Shown here in pieces: positions 42,363 to 52,355 of a stretch of DNA of 52,590 bases. The stretch is from NCBI RefSeq assembly GCF_029991245.1, contig NZ_JAIVFO010000011.1, forward strand, positions 1 to 52,590, written 5' to 3'. Positions within the stretch are counted from its first letter, which is position 1. Each line of letters starts with the position of its first letter. The position numbers were made by a program, and so were the translations under genes. This DNA is from Xanthobacter autotrophicus (GTDB taxonomy: Bacteria > Pseudomonadota > Alphaproteobacteria > Rhizobiales > Xanthobacteraceae). The notes beneath the pieces are model-generated. The model made no database searches, was not told the origin of the DNA, and saw nothing but the letters and a program-made list of their open reading frames with translations.

Positions 42363-43561
42363 CCCAAGCCTTCATCTGCGACTATATCCGTACGCCCATC
42401 GGCCGTTACGGCGGCGCCCTCGCCCCGGTGCGCGCCGACGACCTTGCCGCACTGCCCCTCGGCGCCCTCCTTGCCAGCAATCCCGGCCTCGATCCTGACG
42501 CCGTGGAGGAGGTGTGGATGGGGTGCGCCAATCAGGCCGGGGAAGACAACCGCAACGTGGCGCGCATGGCCCTACTGCTCGCCGGCCTGCCGCAGAGCGT
42601 GCCCGGCGTCACGGTGAACCGCTTGTGCGGCTCCGGACTGGAGGCGGTGGCGGCAGCCGCCCGCGCCATAAGGTCCGGCGACATGGAACTCGCCATCGCC
42701 GGCGGCGTGGAAAGCATGACCCGTGCGCCCTTCGTGATCCCCAAAGGGTCTTCCGCCTGGTCGCGCGCCTCCGAGATCCACGACACCACCATCGGCTGGC
42801 GCTTCGTCAACCCGCGCATGGCCGAAGGGTACGGCATCGATTCCATGCCCGAGACGGCGCAGAATCTGGCCGACGACCATGCCATCTCCCGCGAGGACCA
42901 GGACGCCTTCGCCTTGCGCTCCCAGGAGAAAACGGCGGCGGCCCAGGCGAGTGGCCGGCTTGCTGCGGAAATCCTTCCTGTCGCCGTGCCCCTGGGCCGC
43001 GGCAAGACCCAGGAGGTGGACAAGGACGAGCATCCGCGCGCAACGACCCTTGCGGATCTCGCGAAGCTGAAGCCCATCACCCGGCCCGACGGCTCGGTGA
43101 CCGCCGGCAATGCCAGCGGTGTCAATGACGGGGCGGCGGCGCTGATCGTCGCTTCCGAGGCGGCGGCGAAGCGCTTCGGGCTCACCCCCCTTGCCCGCGT
43201 GGTGGCCGGGGCTTCTGCCGGCGTCGCGCCGCGCATCATGGGCATTGGCCCGGTTCCGGCGGTGGAGAAGCTCTGCGGGAAGACCGGGGTCGGGCTGGAT
43301 GCCATCGATCTCATCGAGCTGAACGAGGCCTTCGCCGCCCAGTCCCTCGCGGTGCTGCGCGCGCTTCACCTCGCCGACGACGATCCCCGGGTGAACCCCA
43401 ATGGCGGCGCCATCGCGCTCGGCCATCCCCTCGGCATGAGCGGGGCGCGCATCGCCGGATCGGCGGCGCTCGATCTGGCGCGGGGTGCGGGCCGCCATGC
43501 CCTGGCGACCATGTGCGTGGGCGTGGGCCAGGGTGCCGCGCTGTTGCTGGAACGAATTTGA
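42359..43561 (+). CDS. Acetyl-CoA acyltransferase, beta-ketoadipyl-CoA thiolase-like
   Basis: 400 residues. The nucleophile Cys is in TVNRLCGSGLEAV (near 90); His is in NPNGGAIALGHPLGMSGAR (near 357) and the second Cys in LATMCVGVGQGAAL (near 387). The N-terminus DYIRTPIGRYGGALAPVRADDLAALPL is that of PcaF/PaaJ thiolases for dicarboxylyl thioesters, fitting 3-oxopimeloyl-CoA to glutaryl-CoA plus acetyl-CoA, and also 3-oxoadipyl-CoA from the nearby protocatechuate genes. Last intact gene of the coupled series. Confidence 0.88.
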   Translation: MTQAFICDYIRTPIGRYGGALAPVRADDLAALPLGALLASNPGLDPDAVEEVWMGCANQAGEDNRNVARMALLLAGLPQSVPGVTVNRLCGSGLEAVAAAARAIRSGDMELAIAGGVESMTRAPFVIPKGSSAWSRASEIHDTTIGWRFVNPRMAEGYGIDSMPETAQNLADDHAISREDQDAFALRSQEKTAAAQASGRLAAEILPVAVPLGRGKTQEVDKDEHPRATTLADLAKLKPITRPDGSVTAGNASGVNDGAAALIVASEAAAKRFGLTPLARVVAGASAGVAPRIMGIGPVPAVEKLCGKTGVGLDAIDLIELNEAFAAQSLAVLRALHLADDDPRVNPNGGAIALGHPLGMSGARIAGSAALDLARGAGRHALATMCVGVGQGAALLLERI

Positions 43562-43582
43562 CGCATACGGGAGGAAGCCGCT

Positions 43583-43729
43583 GTGACGGGAGAAGTGAAG
43601 CTCAAGCCGAAGGATGCCCCCGACCTGTCGCGTTTTCAGTGGGACGATGCTTTCCGCCTCGCGAGCCAGCTCTCCGAGGACGAGCGGATGGCCTGGCGAG
43701 TGATCTCTTCCACATCCTGCCCGCGCTGA
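43583..43729 (+). pseudogene. gcdH: Glutaryl-CoA dehydrogenase, 5' remnant
   Basis: GTG start with a good GGGAGGAA site. It encodes KLKPKDAPDLSRFQWDDAFRL and ASQLSEDERM, the characteristic N-terminus of GcdH (DxxRFxWxDPFxLxxQLTEDERM), then breaks into unrelated sequence and stops at codon 49. About 350 codons are missing. GcdH would turn glutaryl-CoA, the product of the lower pathway encoded just upstream, into crotonyl-CoA and CO2. Deletion endpoint near 43690. Confidence 0.75.
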
Positions 43730-43779
43730 CCGGCAGGCACTGAACCCCACGCAAGCAGAACCAGGCAAAGAGAGGCGCA

Positions 43780-45432
43780 ATGTCCCAGATCGAGCGGGAG
43801 GCGATGGAGTACGATGTCGTGATCGTCGGCGCGGGCCCGGCAGGGCTTTCCGCCGCGATCCGCCTGAAGCAGCTCGATCCGCAATTGTCCGTCGTGGTGC
43901 TCGAGAAGGGCTCCGAAGTGGGCGCGCATATCCTCTCCGGAGCGGTGCTCGATCCCTCCGGTCTCGACGCGCTCATCCCCGACTGGCGCGAGCGAGGCGC
44001 GCCGATCACCGTGCCGGTGCGCGAGGACAACTTCCACTTCCTCACCGCGACCGGCGGGGTCCGCATTCCCAACTGGCCCATGCCGCGGCTCATGTCGAAC
44101 CACGGCGCCTACATCGTCTCCATGGGCAATGTGTGCCGCTGGATGGCCCGGCACGCGGAAGAACTCGGCGTCGAGATCTTCCCCGGCATGGCCTGCTCGG
44201 CGCTGGTCTACGGCGAAAGGGGTGAGGTGAAGGGGGTTGTGGCGGGCGAGTTCGGCCGCTCTGCCGATGGCACGCCGGGTCCCGCCTACGAGCCGGGCAT
44301 GGAGCTGCACGGCAAATATGTCTTCCTCGGCGAAGGCGTGCGCGGCTCGCTGGCCAAGGAGGTTATCGCCCGGTTCGACCTGGGCCGGGACCACTGCCCG
44401 CAGAAGTTCGGCATCGGCATGAAGGAGATCTGGGAGATCGACCCCGCCAAGCACAGGGAGGGCACCGTCACCCACACCATCGGCTGGCCGCTCGGCTCCA
44501 GCGCGGGCGGCGGGTCGTTCATCTATCATATCGACAACCATCAGGTTTACGTCGGCTTCGTCGTTCACCTGAATTATGCGAACCCTTATCTGTCTCCGTA
44601 CATGGAGTTCCAGCGGTTCAAGCACCATCCGATGGTTGCCGGGCTGCTGGAAGGGGGAAAGCGCGTCGCCTATGGCGCGCGGGCCATCTCGGAAGGCGGA
44701 TGGCAATCCATCCCCACCCTCGTGGCGCCGGGCGTGGCGCTCGTCGGCTGCGCGGCGGGCCTCGTGAACGTGCCGCGCATCAAGGGCAACCACAACGCCA
44801 TGCTCTCGGGCAAGGCGGCGGCGGAAGCGGCCCATGCCGCCATAAACGCGGGTCGCTCCGGCGACGCGCTCACCGCCTATGAGGAGGAGATCCGCCACGG
44901 CGCCGTGGGCAAGGACCTGAAGAAGGTCCGCAACGTGAAGCCGCTCTGGTCCAGATATGGGCTCACCGCATCGCTCATGCTCGGCGGCCTCGACATGTGG
45001 ACCAATGATCTCTTCGGGGTGAGCCTGTTCGGCACCTTGAAGCACGGCAAGAGCGACGCCGCATCAACAGGTGAGGCCAAGGACTTCGCACCGATCGCGT
45101 ATCCCAGGCCCGACGGCGTGCTCTCCTTCGATCGGCTGACCAACGTGGCGTTCAGCTTCACCAACCACGAGGAAAGCCAGCCACCCCACCTGAAACTTGC
45201 GGATCCTGCGCTCCCCATCGCCGTGACCCTGCCGAAATTCGCCGAGCCCGCCCAGCGCTATTGCCCTGCCGGGGTCTACGAGGTGGTGGAGGGGGACGGC
45301 GAGCGCCCCCGCTTTGTGGTCAACTTCCAGAATTGCGTCCACTGCAAGACGTGCGACATCAAGGATCCCGCACAGAACATCACCTGGACGACGCCCCAGG
45401 GCGGCGACGGGCCGAACTATCCGAACATGTGA
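43780..45432 (+). CDS. Electron-transfer flavoprotein-ubiquinone oxidoreductase
   Basis: 550 residues, the family's normal length. FAD motif VVIVGAGPAGLSAAIRLKQ, ETF-QO motifs GAHILSGAVLDPSGLDALIPDW and GNVCRWMARHAEELGVEI, a ubiquinone/membrane-surface region in the middle, and a C-terminal 4Fe-4S domain with cysteines in RYCPAGVYEV and NCVHCKTCDIKDP. It moves electrons from acyl-CoA dehydrogenases via ETF to the quinone pool, and so serves both dehydrogenases of the cluster. ETF subunits themselves are not in the window. Confidence 0.95.
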   Translation: MSQIEREAMEYDVVIVGAGPAGLSAAIRLKQLDPQLSVVVLEKGSEVGAHILSGAVLDPSGLDALIPDWRERGAPITVPVREDNFHFLTATGGVRIPNWPMPRLMSNHGAYIVSMGNVCRWMARHAEELGVEIFPGMACSALVYGERGEVKGVVAGEFGRSADGTPGPAYEPGMELHGKYVFLGEGVRGSLAKEVIARFDLGRDHCPQKFGIGMKEIWEIDPAKHREGTVTHTIGWPLGSSAGGGSFIYHIDNHQVYVGFVVHLNYANPYLSPYMEFQRFKHHPMVAGLLEGGKRVAYGARAISEGGWQSIPTLVAPGVALVGCAAGLVNVPRIKGNHNAMLSGKAAAEAAHAAINAGRSGDALTAYEEEIRHGAVGKDLKKVRNVKPLWSRYGLTASLMLGGLDMWTNDLFGVSLFGTLKHGKSDAASTGEAKDFAPIAYPRPDGVLSFDRLTNVAFSFTNHEESQPPHLKLADPALPIAVTLPKFAEPAQRYCPAGVYEVVEGDGERPRFVVNFQNCVHCKTCDIKDPAQNITWTTPQGGDGPNYPNM

Positions 45433-45441
45433 CGAGGGCTC

Positions 45442-45876
45442 ATGGGCAACGGCGCATTCATCTGGCGGCGGCGGGTCGGCTTCGGCGACTGCGATCCGGC
45501 GCGCATCGCCTATACGGGCCGCATCCCGGACTTCGCCCTCGAGGCGATCGACGCCTTCTGGGAGGATCTGCTCGACGGCGACAATTGGTTCCGGATGAAC
45601 GTGGACCAGGGTTTTGGATGCCCCTTTGTGCATATGGAGATGGACTTCAAGGTCCCGATCACGCCGCGCGCGCCGCTGTTCTGCCATGTTGAGCCGGCAC
45701 GGCTCGGAACCACCTCCATCACGTTTCGCGTGGTCGGCATGCAGGACGGACACCCCTGTTTCATCGCCAGCTTCGTGGCGGTCTTCGTGGTGGCGGGCGA
45801 GCTGCGGAAGATCCCGGTCCCCGACCATATCCGCGCCCCGCTGCTGGAGCGATACGCCCATCTGCGCCAACCGTGA
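45442..45876 (+). CDS. Acyl-CoA thioesterase, 4-hydroxybenzoyl-CoA thioesterase family
   Basis: 144 residues, hotdog fold. GFGDCDPARIAYTGRIPDFALEAIDAFWE matches the FxDxDPxGIxxxxxY motif of 4HBT enzymes, keeping the catalytic Asp. Starts 10 bp after the ETF-QO stop, so probably the end of that transcript. It may release CoA from stalled ring intermediates or from 4-hydroxybenzoyl-CoA, which the adjacent pobA could then use. Substrate unknown. Confidence 0.8.
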   Translation: MGNGAFIWRRRVGFGDCDPARIAYTGRIPDFALEAIDAFWEDLLDGDNWFRMNVDQGFGCPFVHMEMDFKVPITPRAPLFCHVEPARLGTTSITFRVVGMQDGHPCFIASFVAVFVVAGELRKIPVPDHIRAPLLERYAHLRQP

Positions 45877-45938
45877 TGCAGCATGGCAAGGAAAGCGTTG
45901 CGAGCAGTTGGACACTGATCGGCAGGTATGCGGGACGC

Positions 45939-46385
45939 TTATCCGGCCGCGGGGGTGTTCGCCAACCAGGCGAGGGTGTGGGAGGCGACCGCCACCACCG
46001 TGCCATCCTGGTTCGTGACCTCGATTGCGGCGCTGGCGCGCCTGCGCGCGGTGTCCACCGTGCTTACGCGATAGTGGGTCGTCACTGTATCTCCCAGGAA
46101 GACCGGCGCGACGAAGCGGATGCGGTCATAGCCGAGCGCCACCGCGATCTCGTTCGCCTCGGGCGGCGTTCGCGCCGCGATCATTCCCGCGACGGTGGAC
46201 ATGAAGCCCACCAGCAGTGCGCCGTGGGCCTGCAGCCGACCGAAGCGTGAGCGCTCCATGAAGGCGCGGTTGACGTGGTTCGGGGCGAAGTCGCCGGTAA
46301 TCCCGGCGAAGAGGTACACGTCGCTCTCGCCAACCGTCTTCGTGAAGACGGCGGTATCGCCCGGCTTCACGTGGAAGTCCTGCAT
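45939..46385 (-). CDS. MaoC-like (R)-specific hydratase family protein
   Basis: 148 residues from MQDFHVKPGDTAVFTKTV (GAGG upstream; 10 extra residues are possible). Hotdog fold with the hydratase signature DVYLFAGITGDFAPNHVNRAFMERSRFG: the Asp and His dyad of the MaoC motif are at the expected spacing. Could hydrate an enoyl-CoA or be a binding protein. Convergent with the thioesterase gene and divergent from the solute-binding protein gene; copy D of the palindrome is 97 bp upstream of its start. Confidence 0.8.
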   Translation of the reverse strand: MQDFHVKPGDTAVFTKTVGESDVYLFAGITGDFAPNHVNRAFMERSRFGRLQAHGALLVGFMSTVAGMIAARTPPEANEIAVALGYDRIRFVAPVFLGDTVTTHYRVSTVDTARRRASAAIEVTNQDGTVVAVASHTLAWLANTPAAG

Positions 46386-46481
46386 CGCCCTGTCCTCTTC
46401 ATCCCGGTTCGGCATGTGGCCGGCCAGGCATAATTTTCCGCGCGCTGCGGAGAGTCCACCGTAGCTCGGTCGAAAAAATTA

Positions 46482-46495
46482 GCAAATATATTTAC
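46482..46495. promoter_or_regulatory. MarR-type operator, copy D (solute-binding protein promoter)
   Basis: GCAAATATATTTAC. Farther right lies an inverted repeat ATTGAC/GTCAAT (46513-46533), whose left half repeats the ATTGACATAAA found beside copy C. It lies between the divergent MaoC and binding-protein genes. Confidence 0.68.
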
Positions 46496-46569
46496 ATATT
46501 ATATGCAATGTGATTGACATAAATAACGTCAATAAAAACAGCTTCAATCACCTCAGGGGAGGACACATC

Positions 46570-47772
46570 ATGCGTTATTATATGAGCATTTGCGGGCTTT
46601 TGGCCGGCATTGCGCTAGGGGCTGGACCCGCCGCGGCCGAGGCCAGGATCAAGATCGGTATCCTGAGCGACATGAGCGGACCATACTCGGATCTTGCCGG
46701 TCCCGGCTCGGTGGCGGCTGCCCGTCTCGCGGTGGAGGACTTCAAGGGGGCGGACAAGGGCATCCAGGTGGAGATCGTCTCGGGCAACCATCAGAACAAG
46801 GCGGACATCGGCTCTGTCATCGCCCGCTCGTGGATCGACCAGGAGGGTGTCGACGTCATCGGCGACGTCACCGGCTCGCCGGTTGCGCTGGCGGTCAGCC
46901 AGATCGTCAAGGACAAGGACAGGATCCAGCTCAATGCGGGCGCGGCGACCGCCGACCTCACCGGGTCCAAATGCACGCCCAACACCATCCACTGGACCTA
47001 TGACACCTGGGCCAATGCCAATGGCACCGGCAGCGCCATGGTGCGCCAGGGCGGCAACAGCTGGTTCTTCATCGCGGTGGACCAGGCGTCCGGCCACGCC
47101 ATGGAGCGCGACACCGTGGCGGTGGTGAAGGCCGCCGGCGGGCAGGTGCTGGGATCGGTCAAGCATCCGCTCGGCACCAGCGACTTCTCATCCTACTTGA
47201 TCCGGGCGCAATCCTCCGGCGCCAAGGTGGTGGGCCTCGCCAGTGGCGGCGAGGACATGATCAACGCCATCAAGCAGGCCTCCGAGTTCGGCATCGTGCA
47301 GGGCGGGCAGTCCATCGCCGGCTTGTTCACCTTCATCACCGACATCCATGCCCTCGGCCTGAAGCTGGCGCAGGGGCTGGTGCTGACGGAGGCGTTCTAC
47401 TGGGACCGCGACGACGCCAGCCGTGCCTTCGCCAAACGCTTCGCCGCACTCCACAAGGGCAAGATGCCCACGCAGGTTCATGCCGGCGTCTATTCATCCA
47501 TCATGCACTATCTCAAGGCGGTAGAGGCCGCCGGCACCAAGGACACCAAGGCCGTGCTGGCCAAGATGCGCGAGATGCCCATCGACGACCCTCTGTTCGG
47601 CAAGGGCGAGGTGCGCATCGACGGCCGCGCGGTGCACGACATGTTCCTGTTCCGAGTCAAGACCCCGGCGCAGTCCAAGGGTGAATGGGACGTCTACGAG
47701 ACCCTCGCCACCATCCCGGCGGCCGAGGCTTTCCGCCCGCTCAACGAAGGCGGCTGCCCGCTGGTGAAATAA
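46570..47772 (+). CDS. ABC transporter substrate-binding protein, branched-chain amino acid type
   Basis: 400 residues with signal peptide MRYYMSICGLLAGIALGAGPAAAEA. Type I periplasmic-binding fold: IKIGILSDMSGPYSDLAGPGSVAAARLAVEDF, then GVDVIGDVTGSPVALAVSQI and GASDFSSYLIRAQ-like ligand loops. Such proteins of the HAAT family often bind aromatic or alicyclic acids. The ATG follows GGGGAGGA; the frame upstream is the leader with the operator. No permease or ATPase genes are next to it. Likely captures cyclohexanecarboxylate or a relative, inferred from the shared operator. Confidence 0.88.
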   Translation: MRYYMSICGLLAGIALGAGPAAAEARIKIGILSDMSGPYSDLAGPGSVAAARLAVEDFKGADKGIQVEIVSGNHQNKADIGSVIARSWIDQEGVDVIGDVTGSPVALAVSQIVKDKDRIQLNAGAATADLTGSKCTPNTIHWTYDTWANANGTGSAMVRQGGNSWFFIAVDQASGHAMERDTVAVVKAAGGQVLGSVKHPLGTSDFSSYLIRAQSSGAKVVGLASGGEDMINAIKQASEFGIVQGGQSIAGLFTFITDIHALGLKLAQGLVLTEAFYWDRDDASRAFAKRFAALHKGKMPTQVHAGVYSSIMHYLKAVEAAGTKDTKAVLAKMREMPIDDPLFGKGEVRIDGRAVHDMFLFRVKTPAQSKGEWDVYETLATIPAAEAFRPLNEGGCPLVK

Positions 47773-48004
47773 AGCGGACCCGGTGGACTTAAGCCGGCGA
47801 TAGCGGCGATGAAGAAGTCGGACGAGATCCGTGGTTCAGTGGCGACGATTGCGGTGGATATACTGACTCCGTCTTCCTGGGCCATGCGATCTTTGTGAGT
47901 TGCCGCGTCGTCGGCGTAGATCCACAGAGGCGGCTCTCAGAGCCTGTTTGCAAATTATGGGTAAGCGTTGCGCCGGATGAGGATGCCGCCCATGGCGACA
48001 TGGA
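47773..48004. other. Junction region with probable IS end
   Basis: No intact gene. Reading leftward from pobR, the stretch RAMIHVAMGGILIRRNAYP (about 47957-48013) followed by AATTTGCAAACAGGCTC (about 47945) looks like a transposase C-terminus plus terminal repeat of an IS5-like element. The truncated pobR ends exactly here. The IS identification is tentative. Confidence 0.4.
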
Positions 48005-50088
<2,084 letters not shown>

Positions 50089-50121
50089 AGCCCGCTGCCG
50101 CCCCCGGCCGCCGTCGCGTCG

Positions 50122-51183
50122 TCAGGATCGTGCGGGAAAGCGCAGGGCCTCGATGAGCGCGAAGGCGGTGCGGGTGGCGGCGCCGGCGGTCGTCACGAGC
50201 TGGGGCAGGATCATCCACTCCAGGGTCCAGGCGGCGCCGGAGCGCTCGTTCTCGTGCACCAGGGCCTGGTCCAGGCCGCCCTGGAGCATGGCGGCGAAGC
50301 GCGCCAGGGTCACCAGGATCTCGGCGCCCACGGGATTGTTCTTCTCCGGCATCGCGGAGGAGCCGCCGCCGCCGGCGATGGTCACCTCGCCCACCTCGTT
50401 CTGGGCCATGAGGGCGATGTCGGCGCCGAACTTGCCAAGCGAGCCGGCCAGCAGCGCGCACCAATGACCATAGGCGGCGACAGCGTCCCGCTCGGCATGG
50501 GTGGCGCGTGGCGCGGCGCCAAGGCCGAGCCGGGCCGCGAGCCCGTCGGCCACGCGCCCGGCAGCGTCTCCCAGCTCGGCCCGGTTGCCCACCGCCCCCC
50601 CCAGCTGCACCCGGAACAGATCGTCCGCCACCGCCGGAAAACGGGCCCGGTGCCGCGCAAGGGGCTCGCGCCAGGTGGCAACCTTGTGGGCGAGGGTGAT
50701 GGGCCGTGCCCGCTGCATGCGCGTATGGCCCGTCAGCTCCAGACCGCCCGCGGTGGCGGTCAGCCGATCGAAGCTGCCGATCAGCGCGTCGAGGCGCGCC
50801 AGCAGGATGTCGGACGCCGCCTTCAGGCGCAGGAACAGGCTGGTGTCGATCACGTCCTGGCTGGTCGAGCCCTTGTGCACGAAGCCCGCATGGGGCTCGC
50901 CTACCGCTGCGCGCAGCCGGCGCACCAGCTCCGGGATCACCACGCCGTCGCGGGCCACCGCTGAAGCCAGCTCCGCGGGTGCGACGGCGATGCTGCGTGC
51001 CGCCTGCGCGATGGCAGCGGCCGCCTCGTGCGGAATGACGCCGGCCTCCGCCTCCGCCTCCGCCAGCGCCGCTTCGAAGCGGAGCATGGCGGCGATGTCG
51101 GCTTCGGCGGTGAAGGCAGCGGCGATGGCATCGTCGCCAAGGAGTGGCCGCAGGAAGGGGTGCTCGAACACGGACACGCTCAT
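50122..51183 (-). CDS. pcaB: 3-carboxy-cis,cis-muconate cycloisomerase
   Basis: 353 residues from MSVSVFEHPFLRPLLGDDA; the longer open frame is upstream leader. Fumarase/aspartase superfamily: GFVHKGSTSQDVIDTSLFLR, LTGHTRMQRARPIT and the signature GGGGSSAMPEKNNPVGAE. Slightly short compared with many PcaB proteins (about 350-450), lacking the C-terminal extension of the longer forms. Lactonises carboxymuconate for PcaC. Transcribed in the same direction as pcaQ, 85 bp after its stop. Confidence 0.92.
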   Translation of the reverse strand: MSVSVFEHPFLRPLLGDDAIAAAFTAEADIAAMLRFEAALAEAEAEAGVIPHEAAAAIAQAARSIAVAPAELASAVARDGVVIPELVRRLRAAVGEPHAGFVHKGSTSQDVIDTSLFLRLKAASDILLARLDALIGSFDRLTATAGGLELTGHTRMQRARPITLAHKVATWREPLARHRARFPAVADDLFRVQLGGAVGNRAELGDAAGRVADGLAARLGLGAAPRATHAERDAVAAYGHWCALLAGSLGKFGADIALMAQNEVGEVTIAGGGGSSAMPEKNNPVGAEILVTLARFAAMLQGGLDQALVHENERSGAAWTLEWMILPQLVTTAGAATRTAFALIEALRFPARS

Positions 51184-51268
51184 GGATCTGGGGCCTTCCT
51201 TGGGAACGAAACGGGCCGCAAGCTCGACCGCGGCGCGCGGTGGCGTCAAGCCTGTTGTGGGGTCCGGC

Positions 51269-52180
51269 TCACAGCGCGCGGGCCACCGCGCGCAGGGCGT
51301 CGAGCAAGATCGCCGCCTGCGGCAGGGGGGCCTGTCCCGCCCGCGTGGTGAGGCCCACCGGCCCGCCGGATATGGACATGGACAGGGGCAGCCGCACCAG
51401 TGTGCCGGCGTCGAGATCGCCGGCCACCACCCCGTGGGAGATGACCCACACCGCGTCACTGGCACCGACATAGGCCCGCGAGAAGCTCGCATCGGTGGTC
51501 TCGATGCGGTCGGCGGGGCCGGCCAGGCCTTCCATCAGGAACAGCCGGTCGATCTCCGGACGAATGATGGAGCCTTGTCCCGGCATGATGAAGGGATGGC
51601 GCGCAAGCTCCACCAGCCCCACCGGGTGGCCGGTGTCGGCAGGATGGCCGCGCCGCGCCACGAAGACGATGGGCTCGGAATACAGGTGCTCGAAGGCGAG
51701 GCCCATCATGGCCTTGGGCTCGGCGAGGCGACCCACCACCAGATCGAGCCGGCCCTCGTTGAGCAGATCGAGGAGCCAGCCGTTGGGCCCGGCCTCGATC
51801 ATGATGGTGGCATCGAGGCCCGTTTCCTTCGCACGCCGGACCGCGCCGGGCATGATCCGCGCCGCCACCGTGGGCAGCGCGCCGACCCTGAGCGCCACGT
51901 CGCCGCCGTCCGGCCGCCGCAGCGTGTCGATGCCACGTCCCAGTTCCGCGAAGGCCGCCCCCGCGTGGGTGCGGAAGGCGGTGCCCTGCGGTGTCAGCAC
52001 GGCGCCGCCGCGGCCGCGCTCGAACAGCGGCGCGCCGAGGATGTCCTCCAGCTCGGCGATGGCCCGCGACACCGCCGGCTGGGTGAGGCCGAGCGCGTCG
52101 GCCGCGCGGCCGAAGCCGGACCGCGCCGCCACCTCCAGGAAGCAGGCAATGTGGCGCAGCTTCATGCGTCCGTCGATCAT
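51269..52180 (-). CDS. pcaQ: LysR-type regulator of protocatechuate genes
   Basis: 303 residues from MIDGRMKLRHIACFLEVA, matching PcaQ (MIDGRIKFRHLQTFVEVA). HTH GFGRAADALGLTQPAVSRAIAELEDILGAPLFER. The effector domain keeps VGALPTVAARIMP, DLVVGRLAEPKAMMGLAFEHLYSEPIVFVAR and SDAVWVISHGVVAGDL. In rhizobia PcaQ activates the pcaDCHGB operon with beta-carboxymuconolactone as co-inducer. Divergent from pcaC with an inverted repeat between; longer frames cross that site and are rejected. Confidence 0.92.
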   Translation of the reverse strand: MIDGRMKLRHIACFLEVAARSGFGRAADALGLTQPAVSRAIAELEDILGAPLFERGRGGAVLTPQGTAFRTHAGAAFAELGRGIDTLRRPDGGDVALRVGALPTVAARIMPGAVRRAKETGLDATIMIEAGPNGWLLDLLNEGRLDLVVGRLAEPKAMMGLAFEHLYSEPIVFVARRGHPADTGHPVGLVELARHPFIMPGQGSIIRPEIDRLFLMEGLAGPADRIETTDASFSRAYVGASDAVWVISHGVVAGDLDAGTLVRLPLSMSISGGPVGLTTRAGQAPLPQAAILLDALRAVARAL

Positions 52181-52190
52181 GGTCGATACA

Positions 52191-52209
52191 TATCCAAATT
52201 GCATGGATA
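52191..52209. promoter_or_regulatory. Probable PcaQ-binding inverted repeat
   Basis: TATCC-N9-GGATA, a LysR-type interrupted dyad, with a second dyad GAAAA-N5-TTTTC just right of it (about 52213-52227). It lies 10 bp upstream of the pcaQ start, in the divergent pcaQ/pcaC promoter. Confidence 0.6.
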
Positions 52210-52355
52210 GATAGAAAAATATCATTTTCCATATCATACGCTACATGAAATTCTCGCGGCGATCCCAAACGGGGCCAGCCGGGTCGTTCGAGCGTGTGCA
52301 TGCACGTTTCATCCAAGTTTATCCCGGCAGGCCCCGCGCCACATGAGGCCGTCCC

